This document shows, piece by piece, positions 1 to 7,448 of a DNA stretch of 39,243 nucleotides. This DNA comes from Bradyrhizobium altum (GTDB lineage: Bacteria; Pseudomonadota; Alphaproteobacteria; Rhizobiales; Xanthobacteraceae): assembly GCF_020889705.1 (NCBI RefSeq), contig NZ_JACMYP010000050.1, positions 1 to 39,243 on the forward strand, written 5' to 3'. A program made the translations under genes and the position numbers. Every line of letters starts with the position of its first letter. Positions within the stretch are counted from its first letter, which is position 1. The notes below the pieces were generated by a model, which saw only the letters and a list, made by a program, of their open reading frames with translations, had not been told where the DNA came from and did no database searches.

Positions 1-87
1 CTGGCGGTGGGTCCCCGGATCGCGCGCGACATGCGCCGGCGGCCGCCGTCGCGTGTGCGATGCAAACGTCGTTGGCCGGTCGCGATC

Positions 88-261
88 TCACACCTTGATG
101 TCGAGAATGGTCTCGACGGCATCGCGGTCGGCCTTGTTCTTGGCGGCGAAGACGTCGAGCACATCCTCGCTGATGATGCGCGGCTGCTGCTTCGCCGTTT
201 GATCGACGACGAGCTGCACTCTGGCTTGCGTCACTTCGACAGGTACGGGGTAAATGAGCAT
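88..261 (-). CDS. Small conserved-looking hypothetical protein (57 aa)
   Basis: I do not recognise a family. The start ATG (259-261) is chosen because a strong purine-rich ribosome binding site (GGAGGGAGAG) lies just upstream; the same frame stays open far upstream but without such a site. The product begins MLIYPVPVEV, has no membrane segment or signal peptide, and is rich in Val, Asp and Lys toward the end, so it is probably a small soluble protein. It is divergent from the GrlR-like gene at 430. Function cannot be inferred. Confidence 0.6.
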   Translation of the reverse strand: MLIYPVPVEVTQARVQLVVDQTAKQQPRIISEDVLDVFAAKNKADRDAVETILDIKV

Positions 262-429
262 GGCTCTCTCCCTCCGGCCGTCGAACCCTGTCAGGGCTTT
301 CTTAACGATTTGTAAGCGCCTGGACCCGCGCTTTCGGTTCGAATCGGCGGCCGGGCGGTATTGGCCCCGCTCGCCTGCCGCCCTGCTTGGCGCCATACTG
401 CGGGCCTTTGGGACCGGACGGCGCGATCG

Positions 430-777
430 ATGAGGAACGGGCTCTATTCGATCCATATCCATATGATGGACGGCGTGCGGGGCCGCGACAGCGGCGTCCT
501 GATCCTGCGCGATGGTCTGCTGATCGGTGGCGGGCCGCATTTCTGGTCGATCGGGGCCTACACGGCCGGCGAGGGCACCTGGAAGGGGCATCTCAGGACC
601 AACCAGCATTCCCCCTTTTCCGATCCGTCCACCCGGCCGCTGTTCGCCGGCCAGGAGGTGACGAGCGGATTTTCCGGCACCTTCAGCGGTGACCAGGCCG
701 AAGTGTTCGGAACCGTGCTGGTTGGAACCCGCAGCCTGAGCTTCCAGGCAACCCTGAAACGGCTGGCCGACGCCTGA
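430..777 (+). CDS. GrlR-like regulatory domain protein (115 aa)
   Basis: The product resembles the GrlR family, small beta-barrel proteins named after the repressor that binds the activator GrlA in enteropathogenic E. coli. What is visible is the typical pattern: an N-terminal NGLYSIHI strand, a GVLILRDGLLIGGGPHFW segment, then GTW, a GQEV segment and FSGTFSGD near residues 83-90. The length of about 115 aa fits the family. The ATG at 430 is preferred over an upstream TTG at 361 because homology-like sequence begins there. No type III secretion genes are nearby, so a housekeeping role unrelated to virulence is likely. In rhizobia such proteins are usually annotated only by domain. The partner and target are unknown. 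Confidence 0.7.
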   Translation: MRNGLYSIHIHMMDGVRGRDSGVLILRDGLLIGGGPHFWSIGAYTAGEGTWKGHLRTNQHSPFSDPSTRPLFAGQEVTSGFSGTFSGDQAEVFGTVLVGTRSLSFQATLKRLADA

Positions 778-1010
778 TTGCGGCAAGGCTGTGGACGAGT
801 GCGCAGCAAGCTTCGCATTCTGTTCGGCAAATCGACCTGGCGCGGCTGTGGATTTGCTGCGGACAAGCGCGGGATATCGTTGTGGATGTCGGCCTGAGGC
901 CTTCCAACGCCGCCTTACCGGGCCACCGCTAACCCTACCTGGTTAGGTTAAGGGCAGCATTGCGTTGTCACCACCTGTGATTGCGGTAGGGATTGTTGCA
1001 GGTGACAGCC

Positions 1011-1196
1011 ATGATGCCATCGTTCCATAGCGCTGACAGACCGACTCACCGGCGCGTGATCGTGGTGGGCTTGCTGCTCTGTTCCGCCTTTGTCGCGATC
1101 AGCTTCTGGCTTCGGCCGCAGCCGGAGAGTGGCAAGGCGCTCGTGAAGGCGGACCGGCTGGTCCGCACGGCGGGAGAGGCGCGGAAATCAAACTAG
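1011..1196 (+). CDS. Small single-pass membrane protein (61 aa)
   Basis: This short ORF begins ATGATG after AGGTGAC, a plausible ribosome binding site. Residues about 20-40 (RRVIVVGLLLCSAFVAISFW) form one hydrophobic helix preceded by basic residues, followed by a charged tail (KALVKADRLVRTAGEARK). That predicts an inner-membrane protein with a short periplasmic tail, or an uncleaved signal anchor. The overall design looks like a small protein family widespread in bradyrhizobia, but I know of no function. The next gene on this strand starts more than 300 bp away, so it appears monocistronic. Confidence 0.55.
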   Translation: MMPSFHSADRPTHRRVIVVGLLLCSAFVAISFWLRPQPESGKALVKADRLVRTAGEARKSN

Positions 1197-1511
1197 AGCG
1201 GAAATCAAACTGGAATCGGCAAGCCGAGCCGCGCCCGGCGCTCAGTCCGGCAGCTTCCCATTCGGATGCTTGTGATACATCGCGAAATAAAGCCGGCAAA
1301 GCCCATCACATTCAGCAGCAGTTCCATCCACGCCGGCATCGATGCCAACCTCGCTCACGGCAAAGCTAATCATTGAGGTTGTGTTTTTGTTCCGGCACTA
1401 ACCGATGCTAGCTTTGCGCTATCGCATGGCTGCGGAACCCGAAGGGGCGTTTTGCTGCAACCATCCATTTGCGCCCGCGTTGGTGCACATCACCACGTGA
1501 GGAGGTTGTCC
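1197..1511. other. Intergenic stretch with a possible broken small gene
   Basis: No intact gene is supported here. On the minus strand, from ATG 1337-1339, codons read MPAWMELLLNVMGFAGFI, then a change of frame gives AMYHKHPNGKLPD and a stop at 1242-1244. The total span of 98 nt is not a multiple of three. This looks like a small membrane peptide gene interrupted by a one- or two-base indel, or it may be chance. Confidence 0.25.
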
Positions 1512-1787
1512 ATGAAGAGGACATTGGCAGTTTTGGCGACGGTAGCGACGGTGGGCGCAACGATGGTCAGCGCGCCAGCGCAAGCGCGCGGTATCGGCCC
1601 TGGCCTGGCGTTCGGTCTGGCCGCCGGCGCACTCGCCGCGGGTGCGGCCGGCGCGTATGCGTATGGCCCACGCTACTACGGGCCCGGCTACTATGATGGC
1701 CCGCGCTACGGTTACTACGGCGATCCCGGCTACGCCTATTATCGCGGTCCGTACTACCGGCACCATTACTACCGCCATTATTGGTAA
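1512..1787 (+). CDS. Secreted Gly/Tyr-rich small protein (91 aa)
   Basis: A GAGGAGG ribosome binding site sits 8 bp before this ATG, which is why the in-frame start at 1452 is rejected. Residues 1-24 form a clear Sec signal peptide (KR, then a hydrophobic Ala/Val/Thr run, ending APAQA). The mature part opens with a Gly/Ala-rich hydrophobic stretch (about 26-48) and then repeats built on GYY, GPRYYG and RGPYYR, ending HHYYRHYW. Such Gly/Tyr/His-rich envelope proteins are common and abundant in bradyrhizobia, but their role is not established. The gene is followed directly by a strong intrinsic terminator, so it is a stand-alone transcription unit. A similar protein is at 6816-7082. Confidence 0.75.
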   Translation: MKRTLAVLATVATVGATMVSAPAQARGIGPGLAFGLAAGALAAGAAGAYAYGPRYYGPGYYDGPRYGYYGDPGYAYYRGPYYRHHYYRHYW

Positions 1788-1795
1788 CTGAGATC

Positions 1796-1826
1796 AGCCC
1801 GGAGCAACACCGCTCCGGGCTTTCTC
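1796..1826 (+). terminator. Intrinsic terminator of the Gly/Tyr-rich protein gene
   Basis: A perfect 10-bp stem, AGCCCGGAGC (1796-1805) paired with GCTCCGGGCT (1812-1821), with a 6-nt loop and a T-rich tail (TTCTC). It begins 9 bp after the stop codon of the upstream gene. Confidence 0.85.
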
Positions 1827-1921
1827 AATTGCGCGTCATGGTGCGATCGCGCGGACGTGCGTTCGGGTTGCCTGTGGCTCGCGGTGTGATCGTCCGTTGA
1901 GCGCACGCGGTCGGCGCGACA

Positions 1922-2083
1922 TCAAGCGCTCTTGCGCTGCAATCCACCCCAGACATTGCCGAGCGTGTTGTCGTAATATTCCTGGCGATCGCGCTCGAAC
2001 TTCTGCTGCGTCGCGCGGAAGCTGGCAACGCGTGCGACGATCTCTTCGCGCTCGCGCGCGGCACTGTCTTTCTGATCGGCCAT
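1922..2083 (-). CDS. Small charged hypothetical protein (53 aa)
   Basis: Reading from ATG 2081-2083, the product starts MADQKDSAAREREEIVARVA, continues SFRATQQKFERDRQEYYDNTLGN and ends VWGGLQRKSA. A purine-rich GAAGAGGA lies upstream of the start. It is very rich in Glu, Arg, Lys and Gln with regular heptad-like spacing of Ala, Val and Phe, so a single amphipathic or coiled-coil helix is likely over residues about 8-40. There is no signal peptide or membrane segment. The amino acid pattern is more protein-like than the competing frames. I recognise no named family. Confidence 0.55.
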   Translation of the reverse strand: MADQKDSAAREREEIVARVASFRATQQKFERDRQEYYDNTLGNVWGGLQRKSA

Positions 2084-2290
2084 TGCCCATCCTCTTCGTC
2101 ATGGTCCTATCCCCGCCGCGCATTGGCATCAGTGAATTGGGCGTCAATGCGGAGCAGACTTTGCAGGATTGTGATGAAGCCAAGGCAGCGGAAGAGGCAG
2201 CCGAAGAGCGACGAGGCTGACGCACCGGCGGAGCAGGTCGCCAACGCAACCCGATCGCCGCGGCCTCACCGCCGATCGCTCGCGTGACGG

Positions 2291-2318
2291 TTGAGCTCGC
2301 AATCGCGCCGGCTATGCT
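2291..2318 (+). promoter_or_regulatory. Candidate sigma-70-type promoter of the sirtuin gene
   Basis: TTGAGC (2291-2296), a 16-bp spacer and TATGCT (2313-2318) match a -35/-10 pair. Transcription would begin around 2325-2330, which places the GTG at 2351 as the first usable start and argues against the longer reading frame from 2291. Confidence 0.4.
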
Positions 2319-2350
2319 ATAGTCGCGGCCGGCCAACCGGATCATTCCCA

Positions 2351-3112
2351 GTGATTGCAAAAGATCTGCGCAGCGGCGTCGAGCGGCTCGGCAACATGAT
2401 TGCCGAGGCATCGTCGATCGTGCCCTTCACCGGGGCGGGTATCTCCACCGAGTGCGGCATTCCCGACTTCCGCTCGCCTGGCGGGCTGTGGACGCGCAAC
2501 CGGCCGATCCCGTTCGACGAGTTCGTGGCCAGTCAGGAAGCGCGTGAGGAGTCATGGCGCCGGCGCTTCGCGATGGAACCGACATTTGCGGCCGCCAAGC
2601 CGGGGCGCGGGCATCGCGCGCTCGCGTCGCTCTACCGGGCAGGCAAGGTTCCCGGCATCATCACCCAAAACATCGACAATCTGCATCAGGCGTCGGGCTT
2701 CAAGGCCGATGACGTCATCGAGCTGCACGGCAATACCACCTACGCCCGCTGCATCGGTTGCGGCAAGGACTACGACCTCGCGTGGGTGAAGCTGCACTTC
2801 GACAACACCGGTGGTGCGCCCGACTGCGCGGAGTGCGGCGATCCGGTGAAGACCGCGACGATCTCGTTTGGGCAGTCGATGCCCGAAGATGCGATGCGTC
2901 GCGCGGCGGAACTCGCAAGGCGCTGCGACCTGTTCCTGGCGATCGGGTCATCGCTGGTGGTCTGGCCCGCCGCAGGCTTTCCGATGATGGCGAAGGAGAG
3001 CGGCGCGCGGCTCGTGATCATCAACAATGAGCCGACCGATCAGGACGACATCGCCGACCTGGTGATCCGGCATGACATCGGCGACACGCTTGGTCCATTC
3101 GTAGGCTATTGA
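2351..3112 (+). CDS. NAD-dependent protein deacylase, Sir2 family
   Basis: Sirtuins remove acyl groups from lysines of proteins, consuming NAD and releasing nicotinamide and O-acyl-ADP-ribose. All landmarks are visible in the 253-residue product: the NAD loop GAGIS (28-32) with CGIPDFRS, TQNIDNLH (105-112), the catalytic His in ELHGN (H126), a structural zinc site formed by two CxxC pairs (C134/C137 and C159/C162), and the GSSLVVWPA segment near 199. The GTG start at 2351 fits the candidate promoter just upstream; ATG codons further in would remove the helix before the NAD loop. The gene stands alone. Substrate acyl preference cannot be read from the sequence. It is the cytoplasmic CobB/SrtN type by size. 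Confidence 0.9.
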   Translation: MIAKDLRSGVERLGNMIAEASSIVPFTGAGISTECGIPDFRSPGGLWTRNRPIPFDEFVASQEAREESWRRRFAMEPTFAAAKPGRGHRALASLYRAGKVPGIITQNIDNLHQASGFKADDVIELHGNTTYARCIGCGKDYDLAWVKLHFDNTGGAPDCAECGDPVKTATISFGQSMPEDAMRRAAELARRCDLFLAIGSSLVVWPAAGFPMMAKESGARLVIINNEPTDQDDIADLVIRHDIGDTLGPFVGY

Positions 3113-3324
3113 CGCCTGATTGATTCGCGGCTGTGCAAGCCTGTTCATAGTTCCCGCAAGAATCGTTTTTTAGCTATGCCCGGCAAGCGGGAGTGTTATC
3201 TTTTGGTTGAGAGATTCGCGCAGCGTCCAGATGATTTGTCCAAGTGAGTTGGTCATGGAGAGCAGCGTGTACAGGGTGCGCCGCAACGTCGGCGCTCTGC
3301 ATTTGATGTGTGGGGTCCGGGGTC

Positions 3325-3987
3325 ATGGGGTCGGACGGATTTGAGTCCAAGAAGCTCGGCGGACCGCCGATAGGCGGAGTTGGGCAAAGCAGGATTGCAC
3401 AAGGCGAGTACGGCAGCGCGCCGCGCGATCCGGCGATCGATGCCTTCTCCGGTCTCGGCGACGCCGCGGCCAACCTCGTCGAAGTCTCCGGCGTCATCAA
3501 ATGGTTCGACGCCTCGAAAGGCTACGGCTTCATCGTCCCCGACAATGGCTGGCCCGACATCCTGCTGCACGTGACGGTGCTGCGGCGCGACGGCCATCAG
3601 ACCGCCTATGAGGGCGCGCGGCTCGTCGTCGAGTGCGTGCAACGCGCGAAGGGTTACCAGGCCTTCCGCATCGTCTCGATGGACGAGTCGACCGCGATCC
3701 ATCCGGCGCAGATGCTGCCGCCGCGAACCCATGTCACCGTGACCGCGACCAGCGGGCTCGAGCGTGCACAGGTCAAGTGGTTCAACCGGCTGCGCGGCTT
3801 CGGCTTCGTGACTTGCGGGGAGGGCACGCCCGACATCTTCGTGCACATGGAGACGCTGCGCCGCTTCGGCATGACCGAGCTGCGCCCCGGCCAGTACGTG
3901 CTGGTGCGGTTCGGGCCCGGCTCCAAGGGCATGATGGCTGCCGAGATCCACCCGGAGACCGGTCCGTCGGCGCTGTCGTCGCACTGA
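3325..3987 (+). CDS. Tandem cold-shock-domain protein (220 aa)
   Basis: Cold-shock domains are OB-fold units that bind single-stranded RNA or DNA. Two are visible. The first, residues about 55-115, contains GVIKWFDASKGYGFIV and DILLHV. The second, residues about 148-210, contains QVKWFNRLRGFGFVT and DIFVHMETL. Both keep the aromatic RNP1-like (GYGFI, GFGFV) and RNP2-like (ILLHV, IFVHM) motifs. An N-terminal tail of about 50 Gly/Pro/Ser-rich residues is probably disordered. This double arrangement of about 200 aa is typical of alphaproteobacteria and unlike the 70-aa single-domain CspA. The ATG at 3325 is chosen; an in-frame GTG at 3310 is possible. The roughly 210-bp leader before it holds no recognisable gene. 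Confidence 0.85.
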   Translation: MGSDGFESKKLGGPPIGGVGQSRIAQGEYGSAPRDPAIDAFSGLGDAAANLVEVSGVIKWFDASKGYGFIVPDNGWPDILLHVTVLRRDGHQTAYEGARLVVECVQRAKGYQAFRIVSMDESTAIHPAQMLPPRTHVTVTATSGLERAQVKWFNRLRGFGFVTCGEGTPDIFVHMETLRRFGMTELRPGQYVLVRFGPGSKGMMAAEIHPETGPSALSSH

Positions 3988-4109
3988 GCCCCGCGCTGGA
4001 CTCCCTGACGGAAACGTGAGCCGCCGGCGAGCCGCCAGGGCTCTGGCATTTGCCGCAATCATCGGGTTAGGGTCCGCCGGAAAATCTTCCCCGGTGTGAG
4101 TATTTGTCG

Positions 4110-4589
4110 ATGGATTTCGATCGCATGGTTGGGCGGCTTCGCCCGTGGCTGTTGGCCTCCCTCATCATGATGTTCGGCGCGCTGCTGGCCCCGGCCGCGC
4201 AGGCTGCCAGCGTCCAGCCGCTCGAGATCGTCACCAAGTCAGGCGTGCACGTCTTCTCCGTCGAAATGGCGACCACCGAGCAGGAGAAGGAGACCGGCCT
4301 GATGTACCGGAAGGAGCTCGCGGACGGCAAAGGCATGCTGTTCGACTTCACGCCGGAGCAGGAAGTGTCGATGTGGATGAAGAACACCTACATCTCGCTC
4401 GACATGATCTTCATCCGCGCCGACGGCCGCATCCTGCGGATCGCCGAAAACACCGAGCCGATGTCGACCAAGATCATTCCGTCGCGGGGGCTCGCCAGGG
4501 GCGTCCTCGAGGTGATTGCCGGCACCGCGCAGAAATACGGCATCCAGCCCGGCGACCGGGTCGGCCACCCCTTGTTCGGCGGCCACTAG
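4110..4589 (+). CDS. DUF192 family exported protein
   Basis: DUF192 proteins are small beta-rich proteins, usually exported in bacteria, of unknown biochemical function. The N-terminus carries basic residues (DRMVGRLR) and a hydrophobic run ending APAAQA, a good Sec signal peptide cleaved near residue 34. The mature part shows the family features: the EKETGLMYRKEL segment, GMLFDF, WMKNTYISLDMIFI and a final PGDRVGH. Start choice is between the ATG at 4110 and the upstream TTG at 4104; 4110 is preferred. The gene is followed by an inverted repeat and then a tRNA gene on the same strand. No operon partner is visible. Confidence 0.85.
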   Translation: MDFDRMVGRLRPWLLASLIMMFGALLAPAAQAASVQPLEIVTKSGVHVFSVEMATTEQEKETGLMYRKELADGKGMLFDFTPEQEVSMWMKNTYISLDMIFIRADGRILRIAENTEPMSTKIIPSRGLARGVLEVIAGTAQKYGIQPGDRVGHPLFGGH

Positions 4590-4600
4590 CTCTCTGTTCT

Positions 4601-4627
4601 CAACGGTTTCTGGGCGGGAAACCGTTG
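4601..4627 (+). terminator. Hairpin after the DUF192 gene, possible terminator
   Basis: CAACGGTTTC (4601-4610) is perfectly complementary to GAAACCGTTG (4618-4627) with a 7-nt loop. There is no T-run after it, so it is at best a factor-assisted terminator or an mRNA 3'-end stabiliser. Confidence 0.4.
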
Positions 4628-4709
4628 CCGATGTCCCAGTCGGAAGTCCCGCACCGGCGCCTTGCTGGCGCTGGCTGAAGCGTGTATCCACGGGGCTTCT
4701 CGGAAATGT

Positions 4710-4786
4710 CGGGGTATAGCGCAGCCTGGTAGCGCGGCAGTTTTGGGTACTGCAGGTCGTTGGTTCGAATCCAGCTGCCCCGACCA
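4710..4786 (+). tRNA. tRNA-Pro (anticodon TGG)
   Basis: A 77-nt cloverleaf can be drawn by eye. The acceptor stem is CGGGGTA with TGCCCCG, the D arm is GCGC-AGCCTGGTA-GCGC, the anticodon stem is GCAGT with ACTGC around the loop TTTGGGT (anticodon TGG, reading CCA/CCG proline codons), and the T arm is GTTGG-TTCGAAT-CCAGC. The CCA end is encoded (4784-4786). The start C1 and the G72 are typical of bacterial proline tRNA. It stands alone. Confidence 0.95.
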
Positions 4787-4879
4787 TTTAATTCAAGGAC
4801 TTGATAGGTTTTTCGAGGCCTCTTACGTCCCAGATTTTGCGTCTGGGAAGAGCATGGAAGGAAGGAAGAGGGCGGCGTC

Positions 4880-5029
4880 TTGGACAAGTCCGTCGAACTT
4901 ACCGATCCGGCCACCGAACTCGCCGATCTTGTTGAGCAGCTGCGACCGACGAAGCGAATGCCGACTGGATTAGAAGCAATCGCTGGCATCATGGTCGCTC
5001 AAAACGATGCGATCTTTGTTGATTTGCTA
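4880..5029 (+). pseudogene. Possible 5' remnant of an unrecognised gene
   Basis: From a TTG at 4880, preceded by GGAAGAGGG, the frame reads DKSVELTDPATELADLVEQL, then TGLEAIAGIMVAQNDAIFVDLLAE, which looks like genuine helical protein for about 50 residues. After about position 5030 the translation loses any protein-like character, although the frame stays open to 5305. A truncated gene beside a tRNA is a plausible leftover of an integrated element. I do not recognise the family, and the boundary is approximate. Confidence 0.3.
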
Positions 5030-5692
5030 GCCGAAGCCCCGCGCTCCGCTCCTCGCAACTTCAGCCGCCCGGGTGCTGACCAGATCAACGAGTCGGTGGG
5101 TTGTAGCGATCCAAGATCACGGTTCTTGAGCCACTCTCCGACGGTCGCAAGATGGCGTCGTCGAATTTGTGATAGCGGTCAAACTGCTGCTGCTCATCGC
5201 GCAGATGTGGCGTTTCGGCGAACGCGTAAGCTCTATTTGCACCGTTCCAGTGATCAAATCCCGACACGACGCAACCCCGTCTTGATTCAGATGCAGGTGG
5301 GTTAGCATCGTTGTAAGGGTATCTCTGTATCGCCGTGGCAACACCACCAGCAATCCGCCCGACATGAGGACACGGATTGTTTCTGTGGCTCTCTGTGCGT
5401 GAACAGCGTTCTGGCACGGGTAACCACGCTTCGACCGGGATGTCCTGCCTGACGCAACAACGCCGCCTGGACGGAATATGGGTCGTCCAGACGGCGTCGC
5501 CGAATACTGGGCCCTGAAATCCCCAGTGCCCATGGGTCGTCCGCGCGTGAAATAGGTTCAACGTTGCGGCGCCTTGCCACTGTCGCAACCGGAGCAGACC
5601 GTGCCCGATCTCGAGCGGATGTGGCTTGCCGATGGTGCGCGCGGACTGGCAGGTTGGTTCGGCCTGACAAGACCAATCCGCGAGGAAGCACC
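5030..5692. other. Gene-poor stretch downstream of the tRNA-Pro region
   Basis: I see no convincing gene. Several long overlapping frames exist on the minus strand, but none has family motifs, a good start or consistent codon bias, and local GC is lower than in the flanking genes. One notable structure is an inverted repeat, arms 5461-5473 and 5484-5496, matching in 12 of 13 positions. The last 20 bp hold the ribosome binding site of the cyclase gene. Confidence 0.5.
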
Positions 5693-6469
5693 ATGGCGCC
5701 CAGACTGATCGATATCTCGGTTCCCTTGCAGAACGACGTTCCGGCCGATCCGCCGGGCAATCACCCGACCATCCAGTATATCGACCACCAGCAAGGGCTG
5801 CCGCGCATGCTGCAGTTCTTCGATGGGCTGAAGGCTGCTGATCTGCCTGACGGGCAGGGCTGGGCCGTCGAGCAGGTCTCGCTCTCCACGCACAACGGCA
5901 CGCATCTCGATGCGCCCTGGCATTTCCATCCGACCATGAACCGCGGCGAACGCTCGTGGACCATCGACGAGGTGCCGCTGGAATGGTGCTTTCAGCCGGG
6001 CGTCAAGCTCGACTTCCGCCATCTGCCTGACGGCTACGTCGCGACCGCAGGCGATGTCGAAGCCGAGCTGAAGCGGATCGGCCATACGCTGTCGCCGCTC
6101 GAGATCGTCGTCGTCAACACCAGCGCCGGCGCGAAATACGGTCAGGCCGATTACGTCAATTCGGGCTGCGGCATGGGCTATGAGGCGACGATGTATCTGC
6201 TCGAGCGTGGTGTGCGGCTGGCCGGCATCGACGGCTGGAGCTGGGATGCGCCGTTCGTCTTCACCGCGAAGCGATATGCCGAGACCAGGGACGCCAGCCT
6301 GATCTGGGAAGGGCACAAGGCCGGACGCCACATCGGCTACTGCCACATCGAGAAGCTGCACAATCTCGAGCAACTGCCGTCGACCGGGTTCATGGTGTCG
6401 TGCTTCCCGGTGAAGATCGAGCGCGCGTCGGCGGGGTGGACGAGGGCGGTTGCGATCCTCGACGGCTAG
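5693..6469 (+). CDS. Cyclase family protein (kynurenine formamidase-like hydrolase)
   Basis: This is a metal-dependent hydrolase of the cyclase/KynB fold (Pfam Cyclase, PF04199). Members hydrolyse N-formylkynurenine, isatin or other cyclic or formyl amides. The diagnostic metal-binding motif HNGTHLDAPWHF is present at residues about 66-77. The rest of the fold is also visible, with a DISVPLQNDVP opening and IDGWSWDAP near 182. GAGGAAG lies just upstream of the ATG at 5693, which fixes the start and excludes the longer frame from 5564. Length is 258 aa. No tryptophan-catabolism genes are adjacent, so kynurenine is only one possible substrate. There is no signal peptide. Confidence 0.85.
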   Translation: MAPRLIDISVPLQNDVPADPPGNHPTIQYIDHQQGLPRMLQFFDGLKAADLPDGQGWAVEQVSLSTHNGTHLDAPWHFHPTMNRGERSWTIDEVPLEWCFQPGVKLDFRHLPDGYVATAGDVEAELKRIGHTLSPLEIVVVNTSAGAKYGQADYVNSGCGMGYEATMYLLERGVRLAGIDGWSWDAPFVFTAKRYAETRDASLIWEGHKAGRHIGYCHIEKLHNLEQLPSTGFMVSCFPVKIERASAGWTRAVAILDG

Positions 6470-6655
6470 TCGCTATCGGGTTTTCGCCCGGTTGGGGAAC
6501 CGGTGGACAGGCTGTTCATTCCGCTAGATTGTTGCGGCACGGCTACAGCCTGAGGCAGACGAATCTGCTCTGATGCACGTCGTAGATGCATTGGGTGATC
6601 GGGCCGGCGGCTCGTCCTCGCGTCCCGATTTTCTGAAGCGTTCTCTCCCGTGACT

Positions 6656-6686
6656 AGAGCCCCGGCGTCTCCCGGGGCTCTTTCTT
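6656..6686 (+). terminator. Intrinsic terminator
   Basis: AGAGCCCCGG (6656-6665) pairs with CCGGGGCTCT (6672-6681) around a 6-nt loop, followed by TTCTT. It lies about 190 bp beyond the cyclase stop codon, which implies a long 3' untranslated region or an unseen short transcript ending here. Confidence 0.75.
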
Positions 6687-6735
6687 GCGTGCCGCAGGTG
6701 AGCCAAGCGCCAGCGGGTGAATGAAGCCCCAAAAG

Positions 6736-6771
6736 AAAATCAGGTGCGCCGGAACCGACGCACCTGATTTA
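6736..6771 (-). terminator. Intrinsic terminator of the minus-strand Gly-rich gene
   Basis: AAATCAGGTGCG (6737-6748) and CGCACCTGATTT (6759-6770) form a perfect 12-bp stem with a 10-nt loop. Read on the minus strand the stem runs into TTTTCTTTT, a good U-tract. It lies 45 bp after the stop codon of the gene at 6816-7082. Confidence 0.85.
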
Positions 6772-6815
6772 TGTCTCCAATATCGCTTGTGCCGGCAATA
6801 TCGCTTATGCGGTTG

Positions 6816-7082
6816 TTAGTACCGGCAGACGCGAACACCACGCGGGGTCCACCAGCAGCGGGGACCGACGTAACCGCCGTAGTAGCCATAGCCACGGCCA
6901 TAATATCCGCGACCATAGCCCCATCCGCGGCCGCGACCCCAGCCATAACCGCGTCCGCGCCATTGCGCTTGCGCGGAAGACGTGGTGGCACCGACCAGGA
7001 TGGCAGAGGTGCTTGCGACATAGACGAACAACAAAGCGACTGCTGCGAGGCAACGAGTCAGGATATTGTACCGTTTAGTCAT
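6816..7082 (-). CDS. Secreted Gly/Tyr/Trp-rich small protein (88 aa)
   Basis: The N-terminus has a basic start (MTKRYN) and a long hydrophobic stretch ending SSAQA near residue 39, which predicts a Sec signal peptide. The mature part is a run of RGYGWGRGRGWGYGRGYYGRG repeats followed by a distinct end, PRCWWTPRGVRVCRY, with two cysteines that could form a disulfide. The C-terminal CWW-TPRG-VRVC pattern recurs in small exported alphaproteobacterial proteins that are annotated only as hypothetical. It has its own terminator and no operon partner. Function is unknown; envelope or surface roles are plausible from export alone. Confidence 0.75.
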   Translation of the reverse strand: MTKRYNILTRCLAAVALLFVYVASTSAILVGATTSSAQAQWRGRGYGWGRGRGWGYGRGYYGRGYGYYGGYVGPRCWWTPRGVRVCRY

Positions 7083-7448
7083 TCCGAAGATCTCCAGTCA
7101 CTTCCAAGCATCTGAACTGATGCTGGCTGTCTCGCTTGGACGCGCGACACCGGCATCCGGTTCGAGTATGCTAAGACAATATTTTCACTAAGGTTCTTGC
7201 GAGCTTTAACGACTCTATTGAGACCAACAGGTAAGGTCAAGTTACGTTCCCGCCTGCAAAGGATGATGTGGTTGCTACACTCATCTTGTCGTTCATCCAC
7301 CGTTCATTCTGTTCATCTTGCATTGCGCCGATGTGATTTGTGCATCGCAGAAGCAGAGATTTGCGAGCCGCGGAAAATGCCGTCGAGAACTTGAAGTCGA
7401 CACGATCATGTTCTCTGAGCGTTTCAGAATCCTCCCCGAAGAGTGCCC
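7083..7448. other. Intergenic region upstream of the carbamoyltransferase gene
   Basis: This 366-bp stretch separates two divergent genes. I see no coding sequence. It contains the GTTCATC repeats listed separately. The segment about 7160-7200 is AT-rich for this genome and could hold a promoter. Confidence 0.5.
7291..7320 (+). promoter_or_regulatory. GTTCATC direct repeats upstream of the carbamoyltransferase
   Basis: GTTCATC at 7291, GTTCATT at 7302 and GTTCATC at 7311 form three same-direction repeats about 130 bp before the start codon at 7449. The outer pair and its flanks (TGTCGTTCATC, then GTTCATCTTG) recur upstream of the peptide precursor at 13772-13802. A regulator-binding role is inference from the repetition. 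Confidence 0.4.

Noticed and set aside
2174..2287. 37-residue basic ORF between the small charged gene and the sirtuin
   Set aside because: Weak ribosome binding site, Arg/Pro/Lys-rich composition and no family likeness; it stops just before the sirtuin promoter. Not supported enough to list as a gene.
3176..3247. 23-residue ORF (MPGKRECYLLVERF...) before the cold-shock gene
   Set aside because: It looks protein-like but has no ribosome binding site, is very short and sits in a likely 5' leader.
4710..4786. Direct repeat of the tRNA-Pro 3' end as an attachment site pair
   Set aside because: I looked for a second copy of the T-arm/acceptor sequence in the window and found none.
6545..6650. 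Minus-strand frame ending CIYDVHQSRFVCLRL
   Set aside because: The ending resembles small secreted Cys proteins, but the frame has no usable start codon after its upstream stop, and no signal peptide.
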